Shown: piece after piece, positions 1 through 8,492 of the stretch
Numbering within the stretch: position 1 is the first letter of the stretch
Layout of the letters: each line of letters opens with the position of its first letter
Assembly: GCF_009807005.1 (NCBI RefSeq)
Contig: NZ_WUBR01000002.1
Location: 248,001-312,000 of the forward strand
Origin: Aurantiacibacter rhizosphaerae
Lineage (GTDB): Bacteria; Pseudomonadota; Alphaproteobacteria; Sphingomonadales; Sphingomonadaceae
Reading direction: 5' to 3'
DNA length: 64,000 bases
Program-made: the position numbers and the translations under genes
Notes under the pieces: generated by a model
What the model was told of the DNA's origin: nothing
The model's input: only the letters and a program-made list of their open reading frames with translations
Database searches by the model: none

Positions 1-51
1 ACTGGATTTGCGGCGTTGTTCGGAAAAGATTCTCGGAGGTGTCGTAGCCAT
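1..51 (-). CDS. Start of a divergent gene, probably a SAM-dependent methyltransferase (partial)
   Basis: On the minus strand an ATG at 51-49 opens a frame that runs off the left edge without a stop. The visible N-terminus is MATTPPRIFSEQRRKSS. The 'P-x-I-F-x-x-x-R-R' opening resembles BioC/NDUFAF5-like methyltransferases, which I recall next to comF in sphingomonads. Only 17 residues are visible, so both the gene and the function are inferences. It diverges from comF, whose chosen start is 42 bp away. Confidence 0.45.
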   Translation of the reverse strand, partial: MATTPPRIFSEQRRKSS

Positions 52-92
52 GCCGCTTGCCTAGCGACACGCGCGCAGGCAGCATAGCCCGC

Positions 93-752
93 ATGGCCGT
101 GAAAGACGCATTCGCCCCACTGGTGGACCTGATCTACCCGCCGCGATGCCCGCTTTGCGGAGACGCCATCGCCGCGCAGAGCGGGCTTTGCACGCCATGC
201 TGGTCCACGCTGGAAATCCCGGCACAGGATTCGGCACAGGACAGCGACGGTGTTGCCGCCGCCACCATCTACAATGATACGGCTCGCCAGCTGGTGCTGA
301 ATTTCAAACATGGGCGAAAGATCGCGCTCGCCCCGATGATGGCGCGCCAGATCGCATCGCGCCTGGGAGAGCTGGAGGGTGAGTGGCTGGCCGTACCGGT
401 GCCGCTTCACCGCATTCGCCTGTGGCAGCGCGGCTTCAACCAGTCCGCATTGATCGCGCGGGAATTGTGCAAGGTGACCAAGGCCAGACTGCTGGTGGAT
501 GCGCTGCTGCGGCCGCGACGGACGCCGAGCCTAGGCGGGCTGGGAAGGGCGGAGCGGGCCAGGGTACTGGACGGCGCGATCGTTCCCAATCCTGCGCGAA
601 TCAAGCGGCTGGCGGGCGCGCGTATCCTGCTGGTGGATGATGTGCTGACAAGTGGCGCCACGACAGACGCGTGCAAGGTGGCGCTGAGGCAAGCGGGCGC
701 TGCGCAAATCCGCATTGCCTGTTTCTCAAGGGTTGGGGAGGGGCATCAGTAA
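93..752 (+). CDS. comF: ComF family protein (phosphoribosyltransferase-like)
   Basis: This 219-residue protein has the two parts typical of ComF/GntX. An N-terminal zinc-ribbon has Cys pairs CPLC (residues 19-22) and CTPC (33-36). A C-terminal type I phosphoribosyltransferase fold carries the PRPP-loop signature VDDVLTSGAT near residue 190. In naturally competent bacteria ComF takes part in DNA uptake; in many alphaproteobacteria its role is unproven and it may be a nucleotide-salvage relative. I chose the ATG at 93 over an upstream in-frame TTG at 57 because conserved sequence begins right after it. A GC-rich hairpin follows the stop. Confidence 0.9.
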   Translation: MAVKDAFAPLVDLIYPPRCPLCGDAIAAQSGLCTPCWSTLEIPAQDSAQDSDGVAAATIYNDTARQLVLNFKHGRKIALAPMMARQIASRLGELEGEWLAVPVPLHRIRLWQRGFNQSALIARELCKVTKARLLVDALLRPRRTPSLGGLGRAERARVLDGAIVPNPARIKRLAGARILLVDDVLTSGATTDACKVALRQAGAAQIRIACFSRVGEGHQ

Positions 753-770
753 AGCATGGCCGCAACGCAA

Positions 771-797
771 AACGCCCGGGCGTTACACCCGGGCGTT
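771..797. terminator. Hairpin after comF, probable terminator
   Basis: Perfect 10-bp inverted repeat, AACGCCCGGG at 771-780 and its complement at 788-797, with a 7-nt loop. There is no T-run on the plus strand. Read on the minus strand the stem is followed by TTTT. It lies 19 bp after the comF stop. Confidence 0.5.
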
Positions 798-870
798 CGC
801 GTGACGAAAAATGCTGAAACTTCGCGCGAGCCCCCCAGCCTGCGCGTCCATTTCAAACCCTCATGAACCC

Positions 871-897
871 GATACTCCTGATGGTTCAGGTAGTATC
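871..897. other. Stem-loop with one bulged base in the comF-hisI gap
   Basis: Left arm 871-881 (GATACTCCTGA) pairs with right arm 886-897. The stem has 11 bp, a TGGT tetraloop and a single unpaired T at 891. No U-tract follows on either strand, so it does not look like a simple terminator. It could be part of a small RNA or of the hisI leader. Confidence 0.4.
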
Positions 898-1100
898 AAG
901 ACCCCCCACACCCTGACCGGTATGGCAGGCGGCCCGCCCAGCCGCGGTTGCATTCATCCCACCGAAAGGTTCAAAGACAAACAGCAAACTCCAACCTTGA
1001 TAGTTTTCGCTGCGACTATGTGTTTATCTTGCAACAAATGAGTACATAGAGTGAAACCTACTATTCGAATCCTACTGGGAAACGCGAAAGGACCAAGACG

Positions 1101-1481
1101 ATTTCCAACGAGGTAAAAGACCGCGAAACAGGTAACGCTTTCCTCCCCAAATTCGATGCTGCCGGTCTGCTGACGGCCGTTGTGCAGCACGTGGACACGG
1201 GCGAAATCCTGATGCTGGCCTTCATGGACCAGGAAGCGCTGGACGCCACGCGCAAGACAGGAATAGCGCATTTCCATTCGCGCAGCCGTGGCAAGCTGTG
1301 GATGAAGGGAGAAAGCTCCGGCAATACGCTCAACGTGATCGAAATACGCGTCGATTGCGATCAGGACGCGCTGATCCTGAAGGCGCAGCCCGCCGGGCCT
1401 GCCTGCCACACCGGCGCGCGCAGCTGCTTTTATCGCAAGCTTACCGGAAACCGGCTGGAAACCGTAGGAGACAAGGCATGA
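1101..1481 (+). CDS. hisI: Phosphoribosyl-AMP cyclohydrolase, apparently with an ATT start
   Basis: HisI hydrolyses phosphoribosyl-AMP in the third step of histidine synthesis, a zinc- and magnesium-dependent cytosolic reaction. Family motifs are clear: [15 protein letters not shown] and the zinc-site motif [11 protein letters not shown]. The only ordinary in-frame start, GTG at 1182, would remove about 27 conserved residues including [15 protein letters not shown]. The frame is open upstream to a stop at 1047-1049 without ATG, GTG or TTG. An ATT at 1101 sits 8 nt after AAGGA (1088-1092), so I place the start there (126 residues). A sequencing error or a start at 1182 remains possible. The gene stands alone, not in a his operon, and overlaps the next gene by ATGA. 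Confidence 0.85.
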   Translation: MSNEVKDRETGNAFLPKFDAAGLLTAVVQHVDTGEILMLAFMDQEALDATRKTGIAHFHSRSRGKLWMKGESSGNTLNVIEIRVDCDQDALILKAQPAGPACHTGARSCFYRKLTGNRLETVGDKA

Positions 1482-3229
1482 GCGGATGGACCGCACCCAC
1501 GCGCGATACGCTTTTCGTGCTCAACGATGTTCTCAACATCACCGATTGTGATCTGCCGGGATACGAATCGCTGGACGAGGAAACGGTGCAGGCCGTGGTG
1601 GAAGGCATGGGCAAATTTTGCGCCGATGTGCTCGCCCCGCTCAATCCCGTGGCCGATGCGCAAGGCTGCACGCGGCACGATGATGGCAGCGTCACTACGC
1701 CGGACGGGTTCAGGGACGCCTACGACCAGTTGGTGGAGTCGGGATGGAATACGCTCGCCTCTCCCGAAGAATATGGCGGGCAGGGCATGGGCCATGTGCT
1801 GGGCACCGTGCTGGAAGAATATATGAACTCCGCATGCGCGGGCTTCATGATGTATCCCGGCATCGTGGGCGGCGCGACGTCCACCATCATCTCGGCCGGC
1901 AGCGATGAATTGAAGTCCACCTATGTCGAGAAGATCGTAAGCGGGGAATGGCTGGCCACGATGGCGCTGACGGAAGGGCATGCAGGCACCGACCTTGGCC
2001 TGATGCGCACGAAGGCACAGCCGCAGGACGATGGATCCTACAGCATTTCCGGAGAGAAGATCTTCATCTCCGGCGGCGAGCATGACCTTACCGAGAATAT
2101 CATTCATCTGGTGCTGGCGCGGGTTCCCGATGCGCCCGTCGGTTCACGGGGCATATCGCTGTTTCTGGTGCCCAAGATCCTGCCGGATGGGACACGCAAT
2201 TCACTGTCCTGCGCATCTATCGAGCACAAGATGGGCCTGAACGGCAGCGCCACCTGCGTGATGAATTTCGATGGTGCGAAGGGTTGGCTGCTGGGCGAGG
2301 AAAATGGCGGACTGGCGGCCATGTTCATCATGATGAATGCCGCGCGGCTGGCCGTTGGCGTGCAGGGGCTGGCCCATGCCGAACATTCTTATCAGCGGGC
2401 CGCAAACTATGCGCTGGAACGCAAGCAGGGCAGGGGCATGGGCAAGCGAGCCAATCCCGATGATGCAGCAGACAGTCTGCTGGTGCATCCCGATGTGCGC
2501 CGCATGCTGATGGATGGGCGCGCCTTTGCCGAAGGGTTTCGTGCGCTGGTGCTGTGGACCGCCCTTCAGATCGACCGCGCGCATGGTGCGGCAACCCAGG
2601 AAGAGCGAAAGGAAACCGATGCTCTTGTGTCGTTCCTGACACCCGTCATCAAGGCCTATGGCAGCGACCGTGGATTCGAAACCGCGGTGGAGATGCAGCA
2701 GGTGCTGGGCGGGCATGGCTATGTGAAGGAATGGGGCATGGAGCAGATCGTGCGCGATGCCCGCATTGCCATGATCTATGAAGGCGCCAACGGCGTTCAG
2801 GCGATGGACCTTGCCGGGCGGAAACTGGCGAAAGATGGCGGAAAGGTCGCGATGCGCTTCGCCGCGATGGTGGAAGACGATCTTGGCGCTGCGCCGGAAT
2901 GGCTTGCCGGGCCCATGCACGCTGCGCTGAAGGATACCACCGCTGCCGCGCAGTGGATGCTGGAGAATGCGGCGCAGGACCCGGATAATTTGGGCGCAGC
3001 GTCCTATGCCTTCATGCAGATGATCGGCGTGGTGGCCGTGGGCTGGATGTGGGTGCGCATGGTGCAGGCCGTGGACGGGCGGGAGGATGAATTTGCCACG
3101 GCAAAGCGCATTACCGCGCGCCATTATGCCCAACGCACGCTACCGCAGACAAGCGCCTTGCGCGCCCGCGTGGAAGCCGGTGCGGAAAACCTGATGGCCT
3201 TGCCGGAAGACGCGTTCGCGCGCGCCTAG
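1478..3229 (+). CDS. Acyl-CoA dehydrogenase, DmdC-like long form
   Basis: A 583-residue flavin-dependent acyl-CoA dehydrogenase. The order is an N-terminal extension, the helical N-terminal domain, the middle beta domain ([12 protein letters not shown] near residue 163), the C-terminal helical domain and an extra C-terminal domain from about 465, as in 3-methylmercaptopropionyl-CoA dehydrogenases. The catalytic glutamate of this subfamily is expected in MIYEGANG and falls at residue 435. The true substrate is unknown; these long forms also serve general fatty acid or amino acid degradation. It starts at an ATGA overlap with hisI, so the longer upstream frame is not used. Its stop overlaps the convergent hydrolase gene by four bases (CTAG). 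Confidence 0.93.
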   Translation: MSGWTAPTRDTLFVLNDVLNITDCDLPGYESLDEETVQAVVEGMGKFCADVLAPLNPVADAQGCTRHDDGSVTTPDGFRDAYDQLVESGWNTLASPEEYGGQGMGHVLGTVLEEYMNSACAGFMMYPGIVGGATSTIISAGSDELKSTYVEKIVSGEWLATMALTEGHAGTDLGLMRTKAQPQDDGSYSISGEKIFISGGEHDLTENIIHLVLARVPDAPVGSRGISLFLVPKILPDGTRNSLSCASIEHKMGLNGSATCVMNFDGAKGWLLGEENGGLAAMFIMMNAARLAVGVQGLAHAEHSYQRAANYALERKQGRGMGKRANPDDAADSLLVHPDVRRMLMDGRAFAEGFRALVLWTALQIDRAHGAATQEERKETDALVSFLTPVIKAYGSDRGFETAVEMQQVLGGHGYVKEWGMEQIVRDARIAMIYEGANGVQAMDLAGRKLAKDGGKVAMRFAAMVEDDLGAAPEWLAGPMHAALKDTTAAAQWMLENAAQDPDNLGAASYAFMQMIGVVAVGWMWVRMVQAVDGREDEFATAKRITARHYAQRTLPQTSALRARVEAGAENLMALPEDAFARA

Positions 3230-3930
3230 CTTTCCAGCAATTCGGCGAACAGGGACATCATGGCCGCCCAGCTTTGCCGATCCGCGCTGGCGTCGTAGTC
3301 GGTCGCCGGATTGTCATTGGGGGCAGGGTTGGTGAAACCGTGCTTCACGCCTGCGTAGGAATGGAAATGCCAGTTCGCCCCGGCATGATCCATCTCCTGC
3401 CAGAAATTCATCACCTGCCCGCGCGGCACCATGGGATCGGCATCGCCGTGGCACACCAGGATGCGGGCCGAGACCTTGCCGGGCTCGGCAGGCATCTGCG
3501 TGTCGAGCAGGCCGTGAAAGCTGACGGCGGCCGCTACCGGGGCACCTTCCCGCGCCAGTTCCAGCGCGGCTTGCCCGCCCATGCAGAAGCCGATGATGAA
3601 GATCGGCAGACCCTGCGAGCCGTCCACGCCGACCAACGCGCGCAGGGAAGCGCGAAGGCGCTGTCGATATAGCTCCGGCGTCTCACGGATTTCGCTGGCG
3701 AACAGGCGAGACTGGTCAAAACTTTCCGGCGTCTTGCCGTAGAAATCGCCGATCATGGCAAGATAGCCAGCCTGTGCCAGCTTGAATGCCTTTGCTTCCA
3801 CCGCAGGGGTGGGGTTCATGATCGTGGGGAACACCAGCACCGCAGCGCGCGGCGGGCCTTGCGGCCGCACCACGTGCCCGGTCAGCTGCGTACCGGCATC
3901 GTCATACTCTACCGGTTCGAAAGTGCTCAT
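3226..3930 (-). CDS. Dienelactone hydrolase family protein
   Basis: A 234-residue single-domain alpha/beta hydrolase. The likely triad is Cys116 in GFCMGG, Asp165 in HGDADPMV and His197 in VKHGFT, the Cys-Asp-His set of dienelactone hydrolases rather than the serine of ordinary esterases. No signal peptide is seen, so it is cytosolic. Dienelactone hydrolases act in chlorocatechol breakdown, but many genomic members have other ester or lactone substrates and nothing nearby suggests aromatic degradation. It overlaps cysK by ATGA and is probably co-translated with it. Confidence 0.9.
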   Translation of the reverse strand: MSTFEPVEYDDAGTQLTGHVVRPQGPPRAAVLVFPTIMNPTPAVEAKAFKLAQAGYLAMIGDFYGKTPESFDQSRLFASEIRETPELYRQRLRASLRALVGVDGSQGLPIFIIGFCMGGQAALELAREGAPVAAAVSFHGLLDTQMPAEPGKVSARILVCHGDADPMVPRGQVMNFWQEMDHAGANWHFHSYAGVKHGFTNPAPNDNPATDYDASADRQSWAAMMSLFAELLES

Positions 3931-4847
3931 TTTTCCGGCCAGAAATCCGGCACGGAGAAGTAGCGCTCTCCTGTGTCATAGTTGAAGCCGAGCACGCGCG
4001 TGCTTGCGTCCAGCTCTGCCAACTTTTGATCAATCGCCGCCAGCGTGGCGCCCGAACTGATACCTACCAGCAGGCCCTCTTCCTTTGCGCAGCGGCGGGC
4101 CATTTCCTTCGCCGCCTCTGCATCCACCTTGATCGCGCCGTCGATGGCGTTGGTGTGCAAATTGCCGGGGATGAATCCTGCGCCAATGCCCTGGATGGGG
4201 TGCGGGCCGGGCTGGCCGCCGGAGATTACGGGCGATGCTTCGGGCTCAACCGCATAGGCCTTCATCTCGGGCCACTCCTTCTTCAGCGCCTCTGCGCAGC
4301 CGGTCAGATGTCCGCCAGTGCCGACGCCGGTGATCAGATAGGCAGGCGGTGCATACCTAAAATCTTCGAGGATTTCGCGCGAGGTTGTACGTGCGTGGAT
4401 CTCGACATTGGCAGGGTTTTCAAACTGTTGCGGCATCCAGGCGTTGTCTGTCTGCTCCACCAGTTCGGCGGCGCGTTCCAGCGCGCCCTTCATGCCCTTT
4501 TCCTTGGGCGTCAGATCGAAACTGGCGCCATAGGCCAGCATCAGGCGGCGGCGCTCTATGCTCATGCTCTCCGGCATCACGAGGACGAGCTTGTAGCCCT
4601 TGACGGCGGCCACCATGGCCAGGCCGATGCCGGTGTTGCCGCTGGTCGGTTCAATGATGGTGCCGCCGGGCTTCAGCGCACCGGATTTCTCCGCGTCTTC
4701 CACCATCGCCAGCGCAATGCGATCCTTGATGGAGCCGCCGGGATTGGCGCGCTCGCTCTTCACCCAAACCTCGTGATCGGGGAACAGGCGCGACAGGCGG
4801 ATATGCGGCGTGTTGCCGATGGTTTGCAGGACATTGTCGAATTTCAT
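3927..4847 (-). CDS. cysK: Cysteine synthase A (O-acetylserine sulfhydrylase)
   Basis: PLP-dependent fold type II enzyme of 306 residues, the normal CysK length. It joins O-acetylserine and sulfide to give cysteine. The PLP lysine is Lys41 in NPGGSIKDR; the substrate loop TSGNTG is at 68-73; a phosphate-binding glycine-rich GTGGH follows in the second half. It is the second gene of a minus-strand run MFS-cysK-hydrolase, with 3 bp between the MFS stop and its ATG and a 4-base overlap downstream. The transporter neighbour could be a metabolite exporter, but that is only suggestive. Confidence 0.96.
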   Translation of the reverse strand: MKFDNVLQTIGNTPHIRLSRLFPDHEVWVKSERANPGGSIKDRIALAMVEDAEKSGALKPGGTIIEPTSGNTGIGLAMVAAVKGYKLVLVMPESMSIERRRLMLAYGASFDLTPKEKGMKGALERAAELVEQTDNAWMPQQFENPANVEIHARTTSREILEDFRYAPPAYLITGVGTGGHLTGCAEALKKEWPEMKAYAVEPEASPVISGGQPGPHPIQGIGAGFIPGNLHTNAIDGAIKVDAEAAKEMARRCAKEEGLLVGISSGATLAAIDQKLAELDASTRVLGFNYDTGERYFSVPDFWPEK

Positions 4848-4850
4848 GGG

Positions 4851-6161
4851 TCAGGCTCCCTTTTTAGCCGGGTCGTGCGCAGTATTGCCGACCGGCGTGT
4901 CATCTGTCTCTACCAATTCATCAGGCGGGTCGAAGGTCCGGGTTGTTCGCAAAACAGGGAATAACACGGCCCACAGCCCCACGGTAATGATCGCGCCAAC
5001 TCCGCCCAGCGCCACGGCGGCCACAGGCCCGATCAGGAAGGCGAGGCTGCCGGAGAAGAAATCGCCAAATTCGTTCGATGCGCTGATGGTGAGCTGCGAC
5101 ACCGCCGACACCCGCCCGCGCTTGTCATCCGGCGTGTGCAGCTGGATCAGCGACTGGCGGATGTAGACGCTGAACATGTCGGCTGCGCCAACGATGAAAA
5201 GCATCGCCAGGCTCAGCGGCATGGATGTGGAGAAGGCGAAGATCACTGTCGCCCCGCCAAAGGCCGCCACGGCCAGCAGCATCTTTGGCCCGACGCCCGA
5301 CTTCAGGGGCCGGAAAGAGAAATACAGCGCCGTCAACGCCGCGCCGATGGCAGGCGCCATGGCCAGCTGGCTGAGGCCGGTTGCGCCCACTTGCAGAATG
5401 TCGCGCGCATAGACCGGGAACAGCGCCGTCGCGCCCGCCAGGAACACGGCGAACAGGTCCAGCGTGATGGAGCCCAGCACCATTTTGTTGTGCCAGACAT
5501 AGTCCAGCCCTTCGCGGATCTGCTTTATCGGGCGTGCCGGCCCCTTCGGCTTTCCGCGCGGCACGTGGCCGATGAAGGAAAGCGCGATTGCCGCCACCAC
5601 GAACAGCACCACCGACGCTGCATAGGGAAGGGCAGGGGTTATATCGTATAACACGCCGCCCACTGCCGGGCCGACTATCATCCCTGTCTGCCACGCAATG
5701 GAAGACAGCGCGATGGCGCTTGGCAGGATCTTTGGCGGCACCAGGTTGGGCGCCAGCGCCGAAAGCGCAGGGCCCGCAAAGGCGCGCACGATGCCCAGCA
5801 CCACGGCAACGCAGTAGAGCACATACAGCGTGATCCCGTCGTGCCAGGTGAAGACGGCCAGCACCACGGCGCACACCAGTTGCAGCATCACCATCCACCG
5901 GCCAAGATTGCGGCGGTCAAAACGGTCTGCGGCAAGGCCGGTAAATGGCGTGAGCAGGAACAGCGGCACGAATTGCAGCAGGCCGATCAGGGCCAGTTGG
6001 CCCGAAGCCTCTCCTACACTCATCCCGCTGTCACGCGCGAGGTTGTAGGTTTGCCACCCGATGATCAGCATCATAGCGTATTGCGCCAGCGTCATCGTCA
6101 TCCGCGCAACCCAGAAGGCGCGGAAATTGGCTATGCGAAAGGGGGAGGGTTCGGTACTCAC
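4851..6161 (-). CDS. MFS transporter, EntS-like exporter family
   Basis: A 436-residue major facilitator with about 12 hydrophobic segments, starting at GTG (6161). The opening FRIANFRAFWVARM and the loop motif GLAADRFDRRNLG between helices 2 and 3 are typical of the EntS/MFS_3 group, which exports siderophores, macrolides or other small molecules. The substrate cannot be told. First gene of a three-gene minus-strand unit with cysK and the dienelactone hydrolase. The C-terminal tail is polar and cytosolic. Confidence 0.85.
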   Translation of the reverse strand: MSTEPSPFRIANFRAFWVARMTMTLAQYAMMLIIGWQTYNLARDSGMSVGEASGQLALIGLLQFVPLFLLTPFTGLAADRFDRRNLGRWMVMLQLVCAVVLAVFTWHDGITLYVLYCVAVVLGIVRAFAGPALSALAPNLVPPKILPSAIALSSIAWQTGMIVGPAVGGVLYDITPALPYAASVVLFVVAAIALSFIGHVPRGKPKGPARPIKQIREGLDYVWHNKMVLGSITLDLFAVFLAGATALFPVYARDILQVGATGLSQLAMAPAIGAALTALYFSFRPLKSGVGPKMLLAVAAFGGATVIFAFSTSMPLSLAMLFIVGAADMFSVYIRQSLIQLHTPDDKRGRVSAVSQLTISASNEFGDFFSGSLAFLIGPVAAVALGGVGAIITVGLWAVLFPVLRTTRTFDPPDELVETDDTPVGNTAHDPAKKGA

Positions 6162-6242
6162 ACGCGCGCAATGGCAGCGCGATCTGCGCTTGCCAAGCTA
6201 ATCGAAATTGGGACGTCTAAAGCAGGAGGCCGCGTCTACAGT

Positions 6243-6581
6243 TCAGCTACGGCGACGAAGCGCGGGATTGGGCTGCATTTCCGAAATCATGCTTTCGAAG
6301 GAATCGAGACGGATGATGCGTTCGAACTGGAAGCCCGCACGGTCTTCCGTCGTCCAGATGCAATAGGCTTCGATGCGGCCGACGGAGGGCAGGCGGATGA
6401 TCATGCGATCTCCGCGATCGACGCCTTCCACCCGGCTCACCATGAAGCCGTGCGCTGAAATATTCGAAATCTGCAGCTTCATATCGCCGTGCTGCAGATG
6501 TTCCGCTATTACCGAAAAGTCGACCGGATGCCGCGTGGAACGCCGCATATCGGTGACGGATAGCTGTGCCCCGCCTGCCAT
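6243..6581 (-). CDS. PilZ domain protein
   Basis: A 112-residue single-domain protein. The c-di-GMP signature is present in both halves: RRSTR (Arg13, Arg17) and NISAHG (Asn40, Ser42, Gly45). PilZ domains bind cyclic di-GMP and alter motility, polysaccharide output or transcription. There is no partner domain and no motility gene nearby, so the target is unknown. It lies alone between tyrS and the MFS gene on the same strand. Confidence 0.85.
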   Translation of the reverse strand: MAGGAQLSVTDMRRSTRHPVDFSVIAEHLQHGDMKLQISNISAHGFMVSRVEGVDRGDRMIIRLPSVGRIEAYCIWTTEDRAGFQFERIIRLDSFESMISEMQPNPALRRRS

Positions 6582-6652
6582 GACCTGTCATTTCCCTTCG
6601 ATTTGTGTGACCCGAAACCGGTTTGTCAGGAAATGGTGGACTTTTGGTAAAG

Positions 6653-7885
6653 CTACCCCCTTGTAAGGATCGCGTGCCGCTTCTTGCCAAGGCTCAATTG
6701 CAGCTCGGCGCCCTCTTCCAGTTCAATAAGATAACCGGGATCGGAGATGGTCTCGTCCTCCAGCTTCACTGCACCTTCCGCCACCTTGCGCTTCGCTTCT
6801 CCATTGGATTTGGTGAAACCCAGCTCGGTCAGCGCGGCACCCACGCGGATGCCCTCTGCTGGCACGGAGAGGGTGGGAAGATCATCCCCCTTGCCGCCGC
6901 CGGAGAATGTCTGCTGCGCCGTGGCGCGTGCCGATACGGCGGCATCCTCGCCCCGCACAAGCTTCGTCACCTCGTCTGCCAGCACGATCTTCGCCTCGTT
7001 GATATCGCTGCCTTCCAGGGCTTCGAGGCGGGCGATTTCGTCCAGTGGCAGATCGGTAAACAGCTTCAGGAATTTGCCCACGTCGCGATCATCGGTGTTG
7101 CGCCAGAATTGCCAGAAATCATAGCTCGGCAATTGCGCTTCATTCAGCCACACGGCGCCCGATGCTGTCTTGCCCATCTTGCCGCCATCGGCAGTGGTCA
7201 ACAGCGGCGTGGTGAGGCCGAACAGCTCCACCCCGTCCATCCGGCGGCCAAGTTCCAGGCCGTTGACGATATTGCCCCACTGGTCACTGCCGCCCATTTG
7301 CAGCCGCGCGCCCATGGTTTGCGCCAGATGGCGGAAATCATAGCCCTGCAGAATCATGTAATTGAATTCGAGGAACGTCATCGGCTGTTCGCGATCAAGC
7401 CGCAGCTTTACAGAATCGAACGACAGCATGCGATTGATGGTGAAATGCGTGCCCACCTCGCGCAGCATTTCGATATAGCCGATGCTGCCCAGCCAATCGT
7501 AATTGTCCACCATCACGGCATCTGTCGGTCCGTCGCCAAAGGTCAGCACACGCTCAAACACGGTGCGGATGGAGGCGATGTTTTCGGCGATGGTATCTTC
7601 CGACAACATCTTGCGGCTTTCATCCCGCCCGGTGGGATCGCCGATGCGCGTGGTGGCCCCGCCCATCAGGACGATCGGCTTGTGCCCGGTCTGCTGCAAA
7701 CGGCGCAGCATCATGATTTGAACCAACGATCCAACGTGCAGGGAGGGCGCCGTGGCGTCAAAACCGATATAACCGGGAACGGTCTGTCGCACGGCAAGGG
7801 CATCCAGTCCCTCTGCATCGGTCAACTGGTGGACATAGCCGCGCTCATTAAGCACTTGCAGGAGATCGGAATCGTAAGTGGTCAT
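6653..7885 (-). CDS. tyrS: Tyrosyl-tRNA synthetase
   Basis: Class I aminoacyl-tRNA synthetase of 410 residues. The HIGH-equivalent motif is SLHVGS (near 48-53) and the KMSKS-equivalent is KMGKT (near 236). A C-terminal S4 RNA-binding domain covers roughly the last 65 residues. Length and layout match bacterial TyrRS. It diverges from the DOMON-like gene with 61 bp between starts. Confidence 0.97.
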   Translation of the reverse strand: MTTYDSDLLQVLNERGYVHQLTDAEGLDALAVRQTVPGYIGFDATAPSLHVGSLVQIMMLRRLQQTGHKPIVLMGGATTRIGDPTGRDESRKMLSEDTIAENIASIRTVFERVLTFGDGPTDAVMVDNYDWLGSIGYIEMLREVGTHFTINRMLSFDSVKLRLDREQPMTFLEFNYMILQGYDFRHLAQTMGARLQMGGSDQWGNIVNGLELGRRMDGVELFGLTTPLLTTADGGKMGKTASGAVWLNEAQLPSYDFWQFWRNTDDRDVGKFLKLFTDLPLDEIARLEALEGSDINEAKIVLADEVTKLVRGEDAAVSARATAQQTFSGGGKGDDLPTLSVPAEGIRVGAALTELGFTKSNGEAKRKVAEGAVKLEDETISDPGYLIELEEGAELQLSLGKKRHAILTRG

Positions 7886-7946
7886 CTCGGGGGATTTGGC
7901 TGCTTAATTGTTGGAACTTGGGGGCGCCTAGCACGGGGTTACTTGC

Positions 7947-8492
7947 TTGCAAACGTATGATCTGGTCGCACATGCAACCACACCACCACTCGCCGTTCGA
8001 CGGGTAGAGGCGAGGGTACTTTCCTTGACAGATAACTGGGTCCGCGTTCGCTGGCGGATCGATGGGCCAAGCAAGCTTGTGCTGCCGCCTTTTGCAGGGC
8101 GCGGCAGGGCGGACAATCTGTGGGAAAGCACCTGCTTTGAACTGTTCATGATGGAGAAGGACGGCACCAATTCCTATTCGGAATTCAACCTGTCGCCATC
8201 GGAACGCTGGGCCGCATACGACTTCACCGATTATCGGGAAGGCATGACGGAGAGGCATTTCGCACGCGAACCCGATTGCGCCATGCGCATGGGCACGGCC
8301 ATGGCAATCTTCGATGCCGCACTGCCGCGCGCACAAATGCCGGAGCCGCCTGCATCCATCGGCCTGGCCGCCGTGATCGAGGAAGAGGGCGGCGTGAAAA
8401 GCTACTGGGCCATCTCTCACCACAAGGAAAAGCCCGATTTTCACGATCCCGCTTGCTTCGCAGGGAGTATTGCGCGAACCCGCGCTGCATGA
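7947..8492 (+). CDS. DOMON-like domain protein of unknown function
   Basis: A 181-residue protein lacking a signal peptide. I recognise it as a bacterial DOMON-like (beta-sandwich) protein: WRIDGPSKLVLPP, then WESTCFELFM and YSEFNLSPSERWAAYDF are the conserved blocks. DOMON domains bind sugars or heme; no function is established for this group. The frame opens after a stop at 7929-7931 and the first usable codon is TTG at 7947, with GGGG about 8 nt upstream; no in-frame ATG comes early enough. Its stop overlaps the ATG of the muramidase gene (ATGA), suggesting coupled translation. Confidence 0.8.
   Translation: MQTYDLVAHATTPPLAVRRVEARVLSLTDNWVRVRWRIDGPSKLVLPPFAGRGRADNLWESTCFELFMMEKDGTNSYSEFNLSPSERWAAYDFTDYREGMTERHFAREPDCAMRMGTAMAIFDAALPRAQMPEPPASIGLAAVIEEEGGVKSYWAISHHKEKPDFHDPACFAGSIARTRAA

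Larger units (their letters stand above)
753..1100. other. Non-coding gap of about 350 bp between comF and hisI
   Basis: The only gap longer than 300 bp. It holds two hairpins (771-797 and 871-897) and otherwise no protein I can support. A possible open frame at 811-1041 has no recognisable domain, no good ribosome-binding site and a composition unlike its neighbours. The part from about 960 to 1060 is AT-richer than its surroundings and has a TTGATA at 997-1002 that could be a -35 element, but no convincing -10. I read it as the hisI promoter and leader region, with room for a small RNA. Confidence 0.5.

Noticed and set aside
811-1041. Possible 76-codon ORF in the comF-hisI gap
   Set aside because: No ribosome-binding site, no domain, and it covers the 871-897 stem-loop; more likely non-coding.
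6623-7960. A 445-codon open frame antisense to tyrS
   Set aside because: Composition is His/Gln/Gly-rich as in other GC shadow frames and it has no family motif; tyrS is unambiguous.
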